Assembly (NCBI GenBank): GCA_949316235.1
Contig: OX438744.1
Location: forward strand, 34,902,778-34,966,777
Direction of reading: 5' to 3'
Length of the DNA: 64,000 nucleotides
Source of the DNA: Oegoconia quadripuncta
Lineage: Eukaryota; Arthropoda; Insecta; Lepidoptera; Autostichidae
In this document: piece after piece, positions 49,501 through 56,230 of the stretch
How the letters are laid out: every line of letters begins with the position of its first letter
How positions within the stretch are numbered: position 1 is the stretch's first letter
Position numbers and translations under genes: made by a program
Notes under the pieces: generated by a model
What the model saw: the letters and a program-made list of their open reading frames with translations, nothing else
What the model was told of the DNA's origin: nothing
Database searches by the model: none

Positions 49501-52500
49501 AAGTACAATCTCTGAATATAATACCTAACAATATCCAATTAATGGAATATGCAGTGAATTCGACACATTCGATGACTTTCGGTTGGTTGGGAACACAGTT
49601 TGCAGAATCGTACGCGCACCTAAATGCATGAGTAGGTATACCACATTCTTGTCATCGAAATCTACCATACCATTCACGTTGAAAGCCCTTTGGTGGATAT
49701 AGCACCTTCTTATCTGTCTGCAGTGAAATATCAATTACCGTGAGCTTATTGGCTTTTGAGCCATTTACATTCGTGTCCTTGGGGGTTACCAGCGCATCTG
49801 TAACATTAACCCTATTATTTGATGTCGCAAGAGACGGCCTTGAAGGTTACTTGTGTCATTACTTTTCACCAGGTGATTCATTTGCCTGTGTGTTTGTCAT
49901 AAATAGTACGCGGATATTAGTTATACTAGGACAGGAGGCAAACGAATTCTTTATTTGAAATAGAACCTGTCTGGCAAGAGATCTTACTTAAGCCTCACTC
50001 ATCACGAATCATAACTTGCATGACTTTAATCTAACCATTGTGTGACAATGCATGCATCACCCAAATATATACTGTACATTATAGTGGACTGTAGCCCTTC
50101 CCATCTCCTTCTATTTCATATCCTAAGCACATTACGATGTTACAACTACCCTCTGACCCTCCAGTCTTCTCATAGTTTTTCGGCCCGTATTTTCAGAATG
50201 TTGTTCAATCGTAGATCTGCGCTTGAGCCTGGTTAGAGAGAAATGTCGCTATACAAGTTACATAAAACACTTTTAACACTGTCCTCAAGCGGAGATCTCT
50301 GCTTGAGTAACATTCTGAAATACGGGCCCTATTTACATAAGCGATTCGCGAAGCAGTTTGCAGTTCATTCGCGAACACTTCGAGAATAGCAATATTGTCG
50401 ATTGTGGTGTCAATAAGCTCAATTATCGGTAATGATGTGGTGAACAGTTTGAGCGTTTTCATTTATAAAAGGTCCTGCATCACCATAGCGATTTGCAAAT
50501 CGCTTTAAATTGAATAAGTAGTTATCGTAATGTGAATCGGATCTTTAACTTGTTTCATATTTCTATGCAAGTCACGACCATATCAACGGATAACGTATTT
50601 TTTCCTGCATAGAAGGAAAAGTTCGCCATTAGATTAGTACATTTTTTAGACTTATTTCTGTTGTTAATACCAAGTCATGCGTGAATGATACAGAGTGACA
50701 TCGATGTCGTTTATAAACTTTTTTTTAATTAGCAAATACAGCTTTTGTTCGAATGTGTATTGAACTTTTGTATGGAACAGCTGGTTTGCGTTCGCGATGT
50801 CATAGTTGTTCCTAGTGATAGACGATATTTATGGACACAGGACCCTGTAAAAATTCTTCGATGTATAGTAGAAGGAAATCAAAGGATTTTCTTTTGACTG
50901 TAATTCCTTTGTCACAAAACTTTGCAATGTAAGTAATTATAAGATTATAATATATTTACTTACATTGCAAAGTTTACGTTTACAAATAACCCAATGGTGT
51001 ATAAATTTACTTTTGGAGTTGTAATTTACGATAAACTCTAGACCATACTTCAAAGTTTCAACTAAGGGACGAATTAATGTATACCTCCATTTCCACGTTA
51101 ATTGGACTACAACAGGAGGACACAAGTGGTACCACCCAGATTGGGATCATTTAGAAATATTCCGGATCAAACCTAGATATCATGTGTAATATCCGAAGGA
51201 AGGTAACGTAATCAATCGCCCTTGCTGTATTTGCTATAGATTTTTGAAAATCTATGGCTTTTTTACCAATGAGGAATTAAAGCCATCAAAATCGAAAAAT
51301 AACATCTGAAGATGTCATGATATACAATTGGCTTATTCAGAGAAGAACGAGCAAAAAGCTCAGAGGTTGCTCATATGAAATAAGTATTTTTACAATTTAT
51401 GACTCGACAAAGCGAAGAAAAAAGAATTATAGACCGAATATCGCAGAGCGTTCCTGTAAATACTTTCTTATCAATTAAAATATAAATAATCGGACATTTT
51501 ATAATAGCCTTTTTCGTTTAACGGTGGTTTCAAAGTACATACATCTATCCGCAAATTGACAGATCGAGTAATCGCTAACCAATGACTTCATTTCCCTGTC
51601 GAGTTTGTATGTCTCTGAATCATCAGCCAATAGCGGTACATCTGACACTGGTTTGTCCCACTTGTACCATGATAGAATACAAATGTTACTCCCTCATTGA
51701 CTTTCAAGGACATACAAAATACGATCGAATTGTGTATTTTTCTTCTTTATTGATTTATAAGTCCAGAATTTTTTTTAAATGCCCAAAAATTTTATAGATA
51801 AGGTTGTACGGAGCCCCATGAACAAATCTTTCAGTTTTAAAATGCACCATTTATCGTCGTGTAAGCCGAACTGTTCGTCATACTTTAACAGTCTGCTTTG
51901 GCAGTTAATTAACATGTTCAGCGACACCGACGGCAATAGACGTCATAACTATAAAATGTCTCTAGTGTCTGATGCAGCTGGACTGAACATGTTAAGTGCC
52001 TTATATAACTAGATTTTAGAAATATTTATAAAACTTGTAGCAAAAACCTTCCAGTGATTTCACACAACACATACTTCTAACCCCAAACTTGTACGATTAT
52101 GTATTTTGTGCCCCCAACACATATAACTGCTCCGTTTCATCGTCAGAAATCAGTGCCAGCTGTCCTAGACGGATAATTTAAGGAACTGCTGTATAACTTG
52201 GAGTAAGCATGCTACCTTTACTTATAGTTATAAAACAGCCTTGTATGCATATATATGACGCCGACCGTATAAGTATGGTCCAGAGGTATGTTTTTATTGA
52301 ATATTATTTAATCAGACCATGGGAGTATTAGCTGCTAAATATTCTCGCTGACAACTCATGCATGAGCCTACCCTGACATTTAGTTTTAAAGAACTGAAGT
52401 TTATGCAGGGTATAAACATGACATACTATGGGAAACCACACGGTCTACTCTGCTGGTAAATTAGCTCTGCATAATTTACTTAATATTTTTTATAATGAAT

Positions 52501-54143
52501 CATCTCATAGAATAGTTCGCTGCGAACATTTGTGGTCCATCTTATTACTACTTGTTACTTATTATATTATTAATTTAGGTACTTACACACCTACACATTT
52601 TAATGAATATAGCTACTAGTTATCATACCTTATAACCAGCACGATTCATTAACTTCTCTATAGCTCTGATTTATTTAATTAAAACATTCTTATAGATCTA
52701 CTTTTGGCAATTTCAATATTTTAGCTCTGTTGTAGGCCCGTATTAATGAATCGTTCTTGAGATTGAGATCGCGTCTGAGGCTCAGGACCATTTTTTCTGA
52801 TGCTGTTTTAATATGCATCAGATTCTCAAGCGTCAACTTGAGGCCATGTCAATCTTGAGAACGGTTTATTAATACGGGCCTTAGAGTTGAACATCCTTTG
52901 CTAACTGTATACTCTCGGCATAATGGTGACAAAATAAGAACAAACACTAAATTGAGCTGTCCTATGTGCCGAAATGACGACCGATTGGTGTAGTGGATAG
53001 TGACCCTATCAGCGAAACCAACGGTTGCGGGTTCGAATCCCGCGAGGGGTAAATGTTTGTGTGATGAATACGAACATTTAATCCCGAGTCTTGGATGTTT
53101 ATATAAATATTTATGTATGTTTATCCGTTATCTAGTATCCATAGCACAAGCTTTACTTAGTTTGGGACTAGATGATTGGTGTAAAAATCCGAAATATTTA
53201 TTTATTTATGTATTTATTATTTATGTCACAATAATATTAGAAATAAAACTACCTACGCAATAGAAATTGAAAAAAAACGAATACTCATAATAACTTTTCT
53301 AATATCCAACAGAACACTTCTTCTAAGAACCACGCCGCCAACACAGCGACTTTGCCCCACCATGACACGTTGTCCCGCCAGATGGCCCAGCAGAACCACA
53401 TCCACGCACAATACAACGAGTGCGACGCTCCCCTCGCGCCTGGCTCACCTCGCCACGTTATCAAGGACGAGGAGAGTCCCCTTCACCACCCGCAAGGTTA
53501 CCAAACCACCAGAAGCTACAACCATGACTTCCGCAACCCACACGTCTTCATGTCCCAACACTCCCCTGGAAGTCAGGAGATGATTTTCCGGAAACACTAC
53601 AAAGATGACCGCCGAAAGCATCATCACCATCACGGAAGCCAGAACATTAATCATACATACTCAGAAATTGCTTCGCAGCAAGGCAGGATATATAGGCGTG
53701 GGTCGGAACAGGAATTTAGGGTGATCCAAGACGATCCAGTTTACGAGGAGATCGAACGAAATGAGACTTTAATGTCTGATATGTCAGATGACAATTCTGG
53801 TCCGGATAACTGCCGACAGAACCCTGGACACCACGGGTCGTCGAGCTCCAAATTCTTCGGAGATCATCGGCCATTGATCTCGTATAGCCCAGGAGACAGG
53901 CATCACCATGACGAGCATTACGGTAAATACGGAAAATGGGATACGTATGATCCAAGACATGCCTACGAGAGTGGAAGACTGATGCATCCGTATCACCCGC
54001 CACAAGAAAATAACATGAGAGCTCTCGCAGCTGTTCTTAACGGGGAGAACAATGTTGTGTGCCATTTAGAGCCACATAGCACCTACGACGTCTACCAGCC
54101 ACAGCCTGGGAATGCCAGAACTGTATCCCAACCCAGTTTTTAA
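28370..54143 (+). CDS. Cirl: Latrophilin-type adhesion GPCR (Cirl/ADGRL), 23 exons, 5' end missing
   Basis: Whole-gene entry; exons are listed separately. The joined visible coding sequence is about 4.69 kb (about 1,560 codons). Domain order: SUEL/Gal-lectin (exons 1-2), Thr/Pro-rich linker (3-5), hormone-receptor motif (6-9), GAIN (9-15), GPS with cleavage motif HL/TNFAILM (15), seven membrane helices (15-19), long cytoplasmic tail (20-23). This order is diagnostic of latrophilins, which act at the plasma membrane as autoproteolysed receptors with a tethered agonist. In flies Cirl works in mechanosensory neurons (known of the family). Every junction has GT donor and AG acceptor and matching phase, except exon 21 to 22. 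The first visible exon begins inside a codon, so at least one upstream exon with start and signal peptide is missing. Introns are heavily loaded with SINEs and LINE fragments; coding exons, especially exon 17, are GC-richer than the introns. Confidence 0.96.
28696..28937 (+). repeat. Dispersed repeat, family E (Cirl intron 1)
   Basis: Reverse orientation of the 8.05-kb copy: ggctattataaaatcactg, gagcaaccgtagagtttc, gctttgtgaatgagcag and end gaaataaaatattttgattt. The ttgattt-type tail suggests this is the 3' end of the element. Confidence 0.7.
29314..29653 (-). mobile_element. tRNA-derived SINE, family A (Cirl intron 1)
   Basis: Full-length copy from T run plus atgcacaacgggttagc to gagccacggaggcggtt. 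It forms the left part of a composite repeat that has a second copy at 56.7-57.4 kb. Confidence 0.88.
29654..30416 (-). repeat. Composite repeat, copy 1 (Cirl intron 1), right-hand part
   Basis: Shared with 57044-57365: gctcataaatgtaacgtc, ctacaataaaatttactatg, gatcattttgaacg, caaaggtaaagcataggg, then a partial SINE A (30273-30345) and tgcaatcaaatac. Copy 1 additionally contains a 401-bp retroposon (29715-30115) inserted with a target duplication, and keeps the SINE head at 30389-30416. Confidence 0.85.
29715..30115 (-). mobile_element. 401-bp retroposon, family F, with 13-bp target-site duplication
   Basis: It is flanked by ctacggaatcctg at 29702-29714 and 30116-30128. It starts with a T run (A tail on the minus strand), then ctcctctaggagaaggc, tatacagagtctagtcacgg, and ends ttcccgccaaaaagc. 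No coding capacity was seen. The direct repeats and tail indicate retroposition. Confidence 0.88.
30937..31300 (+). mobile_element. 5S-rRNA-derived SINE (Cirl intron 1)
   Basis: 30974-31030 reads tcgattagcgaagttaagc, aatgtctggtgcgatcag and ccttggatgggtgaccac, which is the internal-promoter half of 5S rRNA. A non-5S body follows (ggtggcttacagggctt; gtcaggtggccac) with tail ccctctcccagtgggagg. This is the SINE3-type arrangement. Confidence 0.8.
31412..31715 (-). pseudogene. LINE reverse-transcriptase C-terminal fragment (Cirl intron 1)
   Basis: The minus strand reads [37 protein letters not shown] and then, after a frame change, [15 protein letters not shown]. It is the same LINE end as at 8.5 kb, in opposite orientation, with tccatc/acctgatggaaagtg in the 3' part and an A-tail equivalent at 31412-31420. 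Confidence 0.8.
31848..31905. repeat. (CA)n-rich tract (Cirl intron 1)
   Basis: cacacaaacacacacacacc and acaccaacacacac. Confidence 0.85.
32098..32331 (-). mobile_element. tRNA-derived SINE, family B (Cirl intron 1)
   Basis: Reverse complement of the family: (aaat)n tail, caccaatcatctagtccc, then actacaccaatcggtcg at the end. Confidence 0.88.
32672..33200 (+). other. Unrecognised 122-codon open frame followed by a retroelement-like tail (Cirl intron 1)
   Basis: ATG at 32672 opens [19 protein letters not shown], then a hydrophobic [15 protein letters not shown], then [19 protein letters not shown] and [19 protein letters not shown] before the stop. About 150 bases later come gcaaataaattatattctat and further ttcta units, as at the 3' end of a retroposed sequence. 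I do not recognise the protein. It could be the relic of a LINE or of a processed gene. Confidence 0.3.
34257..34366 (+). CDS. Cirl: Cirl exon 2: SUEL/Gal-lectin domain, second part
   Basis: Acceptor ttgattacag, donor gtaatg. It reads [36 protein letters not shown], cut here into motifs: [21 protein letters not shown]. The last motif is the standard end of the latrophilin lectin domain. Phase 1 at the end joins exon 3 to make Ala. Intron 1 before this exon is 5.7 kb and is filled with transposon copies. Confidence 0.95.
34891..35102 (+). CDS. Cirl: Cirl exon 3: Thr/Pro-rich extracellular linker
   Basis: Acceptor taaattccag, donor gtaatt. After the split Ala codon the exon reads [19 protein letters not shown] and stays open to [13 protein letters not shown]. 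Low-complexity Thr/Pro sequence between the lectin and hormone-receptor motifs is the usual O-glycosylated linker of the family. It ends in phase 0. Confidence 0.88.
35700..35856 (+). CDS. Cirl: Cirl exon 4: acidic/polar linker
   Basis: Acceptor ttgtttccag, donor gttagt. It reads [19 protein letters not shown] and continues as a hydrophilic stretch to NKEDDN. There is no domain signal; it is called from open frame and phase agreement with both neighbours (enters phase 0, leaves phase 1). A longer open frame in another phase over 35542-35955 is a shadow. Confidence 0.8.
36170..36295 (+). CDS. Cirl: Cirl exon 5: acidic linker
   Basis: Acceptor tatttacag, donor gtaagt. It reads [19 protein letters not shown] to [12 protein letters not shown] after a split Asp codon. 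It is a hydrophilic acidic linker with no recognised domain. Its phases (1 in, 1 out) match exons 4 and 6, which supports it as constitutive. Confidence 0.8.
36654..36795 (+). CDS. Cirl: Cirl exon 6: first half of hormone-receptor motif
   Basis: Acceptor tcaattacag, donor gtgagt. The correct frame reads [19 protein letters not shown], then [19 protein letters not shown] and ATGLARW. The C...W.WT...G....PCP pattern is the hormone-receptor (HormR/HRM) motif of adhesion and secretin-type GPCRs. The exon ends two bases into a Lys codon; the next residue is the conserved Cys of WKC. Confidence 0.93.
37584..37744 (+). CDS. Cirl: Cirl exon 7: spacer inside the hormone-receptor region
   Basis: Acceptor aaactccag, donor gtaggt. 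It begins by completing WKC, then reads [19 protein letters not shown] and ends [14 protein letters not shown] plus one base of Gly. The frame was fixed by exons 6 and 8; two other frames are also open across the exon and are rejected on phase. The content is charged and unstructured, apart from a possible short helix at its end. Confidence 0.82.
38097..38225 (+). CDS. Cirl: Cirl exon 8: spacer inside the hormone-receptor region
   Basis: Acceptor ccacacttag, donor gtaagt. It reads [19 protein letters not shown] to [11 protein letters not shown] after the split Gly codon. It is hydrophilic and has no domain of its own. Its phases agree with exons 7 and 9. A SINE carrying a nested LINE fragment lies just downstream in the intron. 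Confidence 0.82.
38268..38875 (+). mobile_element. tRNA-derived SINE, family C, split by a LINE fragment (Cirl intron 8)
   Basis: The left half is 38268-38437 (gtggctcagcggttgag; gttcgattcccaagcagg; tgcatgcctgagaaat) and the right half 38753-38875 (gggccagcgtggtggg; gagggaaggcctatatcc). The interruption is the LINE fragment at 38438-38752, flanked by the near-identical repeats aggcatgtgaa and aggcatatgaa. Confidence 0.88.
38438..38752 (+). pseudogene. LINE ORF2 C-terminal fragment, 5'-truncated and broken
   Basis: The plus strand reads [18 protein letters not shown], a stop, then (other frame) [36 protein letters not shown] and ends CPAVGQ with an A run. The G.RP..RW.D and R..W...EAF patterns are those of the end of non-LTR reverse-transcriptase ORFs. 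The frame shift and stop show it is dead. It was inserted into a SINE with a target duplication of about 11 bases. Confidence 0.78.
39182..39312 (+). CDS. Cirl: Cirl exon 9: end of hormone-receptor motif and start of GAIN domain
   Basis: Acceptor tatatttcca-g, donor gtacat. It reads [19 protein letters not shown] and then [22 protein letters not shown]...PDLSEC is the C-terminal half of the hormone-receptor motif, and [11 protein letters not shown] begins the latrophilin GAIN subdomain A. It ends in phase 0. Confidence 0.94.
39423..39582 (+). CDS. Cirl: Cirl exon 10: GAIN domain
   Basis: Acceptor caaaattacag, donor gtgagt. It reads [38 protein letters not shown] and ends [11 protein letters not shown]. 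The LYGGD...T..IM.KL.Q pattern is characteristic of the helical GAIN subdomain A of latrophilins. Phase 1 out. Confidence 0.94.
40091..40258 (+). CDS. Cirl: Cirl exon 11: GAIN domain
   Basis: Acceptor actctttcag, donor gtgagt. It reads [19 protein letters not shown], then [16 protein letters not shown] and ILQIVKNI. It is helical GAIN sequence with the conserved SNLL...SW.DL...Q and LEENAF.LA motifs. Confidence 0.94.
40480..40715 (-). mobile_element. 5S-rRNA-derived SINE, degenerate (Cirl intron 11)
   Basis: 40681-40713 is the reverse complement of the 5S-like ggtgcggtcagttcttggat, and 40587-40603 (ttggccacctgactgtt) matches the body of the 30.9-kb copy in reverse. It is more diverged than that copy. 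Confidence 0.6.
40945..41067 (+). CDS. Cirl: Cirl exon 12: GAIN domain, beta-strand region
   Basis: Acceptor atatttacag, donor gtaaga. It reads [19 protein letters not shown] and then [13 protein letters not shown]. The SV.VLEV and SI.IP..AL signatures are standard for latrophilin GAIN subdomain B. Phases 1 in, 1 out. Confidence 0.94.
41591..41772 (+). CDS. Cirl: Cirl exon 13: GAIN domain
   Basis: Acceptor tttcctcag, donor gtatgt. It reads [31 protein letters not shown], and ends NVTRVLNSK in phase 0. [13 protein letters not shown] matches the conserved GAIN beta-strand region. NVT is a possible N-glycosylation site. Confidence 0.94.
42036..42163 (+). CDS. Cirl: Cirl exon 14: GAIN domain and first half of the GPS
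   Basis: Acceptor gtctaattacag, donor gtaagt. It reads [38 protein letters not shown] and DYTLH (last codon completed by exon 15). The C.FWD motif is the first cysteine/tryptophan pair of the GPS. The last 50 bases, with the donor site, are repeated at 42583-42632 inside the following intron (see the duplication entry). Confidence 0.95.
42112..43077 (+). repeat. Tandem duplication covering the end of Cirl exon 14 and its intron
   Basis: Unit 1 is about 42112-42579 and unit 2 about 42581-43077. Each begins with agaccgagaatg and includes the last 50 coding bases of exon 14, the donor gtaagt and about 420 bases of intron, ending cccacttcttt. The exon parts are identical; the intron parts differ by scattered substitutions and a roughly 28-base length difference (after cgatcgctt). 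The second exon copy is preceded by ttctttctaag. Confidence 0.93.
43279..43504 (+). CDS. Cirl: Cirl exon 15: GPS cleavage site, tethered agonist and TM1
   Basis: Acceptor attttccacag, donor gtaaga. It reads [19 protein letters not shown] then [13 protein letters not shown]. The predicted autoproteolysis point is between L and T of HLT; TNFAILM is then the N-terminus of the membrane fragment (tethered agonist in the family). TM1 follows as [19 protein letters not shown]. The exon ends CFRNMK in phase 0. Confidence 0.97.
43776..43941 (+). CDS. Cirl: Cirl exon 16: TM2 and TM3
   Basis: Acceptor ttttctccag, donor gtagct. It reads [38 protein letters not shown] and [36 protein letters not shown] and AWM.LEG are adhesion-GPCR TM2-TM3 signatures. 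The Cys of ILCG is the partner expected for the extracellular-loop-2 cysteine in exon 17. Phase 1 out. Confidence 0.97.
44329..44384. repeat. 28-bp inverted repeat without loop (Cirl intron 16)
   Basis: acatgagcggtttgcat at 44329 is mirrored by atgcaaaccgctcatgt ending at 44384, with the centre aatagta/tactatt. There is one mismatch in 28. A second small palindrome (tgcactatagtgca) follows at once. Confidence 0.93.
44597..44932 (-). mobile_element. tRNA-derived SINE, family A (Cirl intron 16)
   Basis: It begins ttttttttatgcataacggg and ends gagccgcggacgcggtt. All family landmarks are present (cacctgatgttaagtg; ccccgctggggatcgaac). It ends 84 bases before the acceptor of exon 17. A degenerate opposite-strand head (ccgccatggcttggtgtaaac at about 44509) lies just upstream. 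Confidence 0.88.
45016..45230 (+). CDS. Cirl: Cirl exon 17: TM4 and start of TM5
   Basis: Acceptor atttttccag, donor gtgagt. It completes [16 protein letters not shown], followed by [19 protein letters not shown] (TM4), RHCWLSTD (extracellular loop 2 with the conserved CW) and [14 protein letters not shown] (start of TM5). It is much GC-richer than the surrounding introns. A complete SINE ends 84 bases upstream of the acceptor. Confidence 0.96.
45536..45633 (+). CDS. Cirl: Cirl exon 18: end of TM5 and intracellular loop 3
   Basis: Acceptor aaatctttcag, donor gtaaaa. It reads [19 protein letters not shown] then [14 protein letters not shown]. The hydrophobic part completes TM5 and the basic stretch is intracellular loop 3. 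Phases 0 in, 2 out. Confidence 0.92.
46027..46195 (+). CDS. Cirl: Cirl exon 19: TM6 and TM7
   Basis: Acceptor ttttccag, donor gtgagt. It reads [19 protein letters not shown] (TM6, with the conserved LGLTW.FG), GLLYLNEQ, then [19 protein letters not shown] and HCLRNEI (TM7). NSLQG.FIFIFHC is a class-B2 hallmark. It ends in phase 0. Confidence 0.97.
47098..47310 (+). CDS. Cirl: Cirl exon 20: start of cytoplasmic tail
   Basis: Acceptor gttttaccag, donor gtaagg. It reads [19 protein letters not shown] at the membrane face, then a polar stretch ending VVDPRDVT. The RKE...RR..WL pattern matches the juxtamembrane tail of latrophilins; CC may be palmitoylated (inference). Confidence 0.9.
47642..48005 (+). 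CDS. Cirl: Cirl exon 21: Asn/Ala/His-rich tail segment
   Basis: Acceptor gcattctaacag, best donor gtgcgt after 48005. It contains runs such as [15 protein letters not shown] and [18 protein letters not shown], then [18 protein letters not shown]. The frame enters in phase 0, is fully open and is compositionally tail-like. With this donor it leaves in phase 1, which does not match exon 22. If the intron is retained the frame runs on to a stop at about 48082, which would give a short-tail isoform. Confidence 0.83.
48717..49007 (+). CDS. Cirl: Cirl exon 22: cytoplasmic tail
   Basis: Acceptor atacgaacag, donor gtgagg. It reads [37 protein letters not shown], then [19 protein letters not shown] and ends MANAGVWK. 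The 97-codon frame is free of stops and flows in phase into the last exon. Its start phase (0) conflicts with the phase-1 end of exon 21, so a small exon or an alternative donor is missing between them. Confidence 0.82.
50182..50328. mobile_element. MITE-like element with GGCCCGTATT ends (Cirl intron 22)
   Basis: Terminal inverted repeats ggcccgtattttcagaatg and cattctgaaatacgggcc; inner inverted repeat gtagatctgcgcttgag / ctcaagcggagatct. About 147 bp, no coding capacity. Confidence 0.75.
50917..50975. repeat. 20-bp perfect inverted repeat (Cirl intron 22)
   Basis: Arms 50917-50936 (aaactttgcaatgtaagtaa) and 50956-50975 with a 19-base AT loop. Confidence 0.93.
51335..51545 (-). repeat. Dispersed repeat, family E (Cirl intron 22)
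   Basis: gagaagaacgagcaaaaagc, tcagaggttgctcatatgaa, ttatgactcgacaaagcg, gaccgaatatcgcagagcg and ttttataatagcc follow the order of the 8.05-kb copy. Confidence 0.68.
52735..52880. mobile_element. MITE-like element with GGCCCGTATT ends (Cirl intron 22)
   Basis: Terminal inverted repeats ggcccgtattaatgaatcg and ggtttattaatacgggcc, extended by cttgag/ctcaag-type words. It shares its outer ten bases with the element at 50.2 kb. About 146 bp. Confidence 0.75.
52979..53222 (+). mobile_element. tRNA-derived SINE, family B (Cirl intron 22)
   Basis: gaccgattggtgtagtggat, gcgggttcgaatcccgcg, then the family body to a (ttta)n-like tail. It ends about 90 bases before the acceptor of the last Cirl exon. 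Confidence 0.9.
53313..54143 (+). CDS. Cirl: Cirl exon 23: His-rich tail end and stop codon
   Basis: Acceptor aatatccaacag. It reads [19 protein letters not shown], then a 263-codon open frame to TVSQPSF and stop. Features: His clusters ([20 protein letters not shown]), an acidic [10 protein letters not shown] motif with a tyrosine, and [19 protein letters not shown]. The last three residues, PSF, do not form a standard class I PDZ ligand, unlike vertebrate latrophilins. The His/Pro-rich composition is not of a folded domain. Confidence 0.93.
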   Translation, partial: NTSSKNHAANTATLPHHDTLSRQMAQQNHIHAQYNECDAPLAPGSPRHVIKDEESPLHHPQGYQTTRSYNHDFRNPHVFMSQHSPGSQEMIFRKHYKDDRRKHHHHHGSQNINHTYSEIASQQGRIYRRGSEQEFRVIQDDPVYEEIERNETLMSDMSDDNSGPDNCRQNPGHHGSSSSKFFGDHRPLISYSPGDRHHHDEHYGKYGKWDTYDPRHAYESGRLMHPYHPPQENNMRALAAVLNGENNVVCHLEPHSTYDVYQPQPGNARTVSQPSF

Positions 54144-54629
54144 AGTGAACATTGTAAGGTGACTCAGTGATTTCGAATACGAAATATGAATGTGATAATG
54201 TGTGAACCGTTTCGGTTTTGAGTGTTTCATACTCTTTGAACAGTGTACAGAAAATAGTGAATTTTTCTATGGACGTAGACATAGGATTAGTGATAGCATT
54301 TACGTAGAAAACTTGCCATAACGTGGACTTTTAAAATATATTTATGCAAGGAGAAATTTTATTGACTGGATTCATTGTTGTATTAATTTTAGCAATGCAA
54401 ATATTTGTAAGTCTAACATACCGACCGATACTTCAGAAACGAACAACTTGACATCCATATTTATTACTAAAGGCGTCCATTTCGCGCCATACGCCTAAAA
54501 TTTAATTTAAGCTAGTCTTATCCCTTTCTAAACAAGAGGATACAACAAAGTACTTAGGTACAAAAAGTCTTGTCACTTGAGAGGTTTTAAAGAGCACGTT
54601 GAAAAGATTCTTTGAGGTTATGATTTCTG

Positions 54630-54689
54630 AACGAAATATATTAAAGTGACCGGGACTTTTTAGTCCCGGTCACTTTAATATATTTCGTT
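54630..54689. repeat. Perfect 28-bp inverted repeat with TTTT loop (3'UTR hairpin)
   Basis: The left arm 54630-54657 (starts AACGAAATATATTAAAG, ends CCGGGACT) is exactly complementary to the right arm 54662-54689. The loop is four T. The stem would form in the mRNA of Cirl. See findings. Confidence 0.95.
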
Positions 54690-56224
54690 ATTATTAAATA
54701 TATGACATTTTTGTCATGTGGTCCTTTTTGTGACCTCATATTTAAAAAGGGATAGGATGTGCTTAAATTTAGTTTTAAGCGTATGGTGAGGAATCGACCT
54801 TAATATTTTACCTAATGATGGATGATCAATAGAATAAAAATTAATGTCAGTTTATAAAATTTCCCCTTCTAGACAGTTAGTTGTAAATTTAAAATTAAAT
54901 CACTTTTTCCACTGTGATCCTATTTAAATGTTAAAGCTCAAGATTCCATGTTGCGACCACTTTTACTTTAAAAAAAATGGCGGAATATCAATGTTGTATA
55001 TAATGAATGAGTGTAGGCGTTTAGTACTAGACCACAGTAAACCTATAAAATCACAGTATGGAATCATCTTTCGTTGAACGCTATTCTTGCTTCAGGTAAA
55101 TTTGTGTGATGTTTCCATACTGTTTTATTATGAGTCTACTGTTATAGACTTTTAGTACTTCCAGTGTGACCTTACTATGTCTTAACTGTCAATATTTTCG
55201 GTTACGTCTCATGGCATTCTCTCTTTATTATTATTATTATTTGCATTTTCTTATTGTAGGTACGAAATCTGTGATGTTCATTTGTATGGTTTAGAATTAG
55301 TATCGCTCTTATTACACATCTTCCCGTCACCAATTCTAATTAGATGGTGACGTAACATTTAAAGGTTTTTTTATCTGTGGATATCAACTGACTGTTTAAT
55401 AAACAAAAAAAATGTCAGACATTTTGTTTTGTGACATCCTGTCCGCGTGACTTAATGGTTTTATAGCTTTTGTCAAAGTCATACATTTTCTTAAATTTTA
55501 TCGCGTTCCAGAATTTCCCAATGACTGATTCCACTGCCAATATGTAAAATAAAAATTACACTTAGTTTTACAAGTACTTCGCAGCTTTGTATAGTTTTTA
55601 TTTTTATTTCTCGAAGGAATTTCAAAAAATCCATCCAACTTATTATAGACTGACACCACTTGATGTTGTGCACTTCTCTGTAAATTTAGATCTTAGTGTA
55701 AAATATCTTACTTAAATAAAAAAGTGTATTATTTCTACATAAAGTAGATTTAATTTTTAATGCCATGAATAAAATGTTTTTCTTTTGCCGTACAATAATA
55801 TAAGGAATTGTTTAGACGAAACAAGTACAATTATTGTAATATTTACATTTAATTTCTCTTGTATATTTTGGATCGATTAAGCAATACTAGACTGCAAGTA
55901 TTTAATATATTTTGGCCATTTTATATAAACAATAATTTATGAACATTTATATACTTAATATCGTTTTTGCGGCCAAAATTTATAAAATACTCTCTTAATG
56001 GGGGAAAAAACATGATAAAATGTGGGAAGGTTTATTTTTTCTAAATTGGGTATACTAGTCCATCTAATTTTCCCACTTTCTAAATATTAATAAGGTAATT
56101 GTACATTGCGTCATGTGTTTCTGTTATATTATTATTTTTGTTTTGATTGTATTTAAAAACGTTGACGAGTATATTAATGTAAAGTAGGTCAAACGAAATG
56201 TGTAAATAATTTAAAGTTTATATA

Positions 56225-56230
56225 AATAAA
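56225..56230 (+). other. Candidate distal poly(A) signal of Cirl
   Basis: AATAAA lies about 2.1 kb downstream of the stop, followed within 40 bases by GT-containing sequence. A proximal candidate is AATAAA at 55715. No transcript data are available here to choose. Confidence 0.4.

Larger units (their letters stand above)
49008..53312 (+). other. Cirl intron 22 (4.3 kb)
   Basis: The longest intron in the 3' half of the gene. It holds two MITE-like elements, one family E repeat, one family B SINE and a 20-bp palindrome (listed separately). The remaining sequence has no recognised content. Confidence 0.6.

Noticed and set aside
52979..53055. tRNA gene-like sequence (A and B boxes) at the heads of SINE family B, and likewise in families A and C
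   Set aside because: The same head recurs with a constant non-tRNA body and tail in several copies, and the cloverleaf cannot be closed convincingly. These are tRNA-derived SINEs, not tRNA genes.
53445..54282. Minus-strand frames antisense to the last Cirl exon
   Set aside because: They are shadows of the coding strand; the plus strand has the phase-consistent frame with a splice acceptor.
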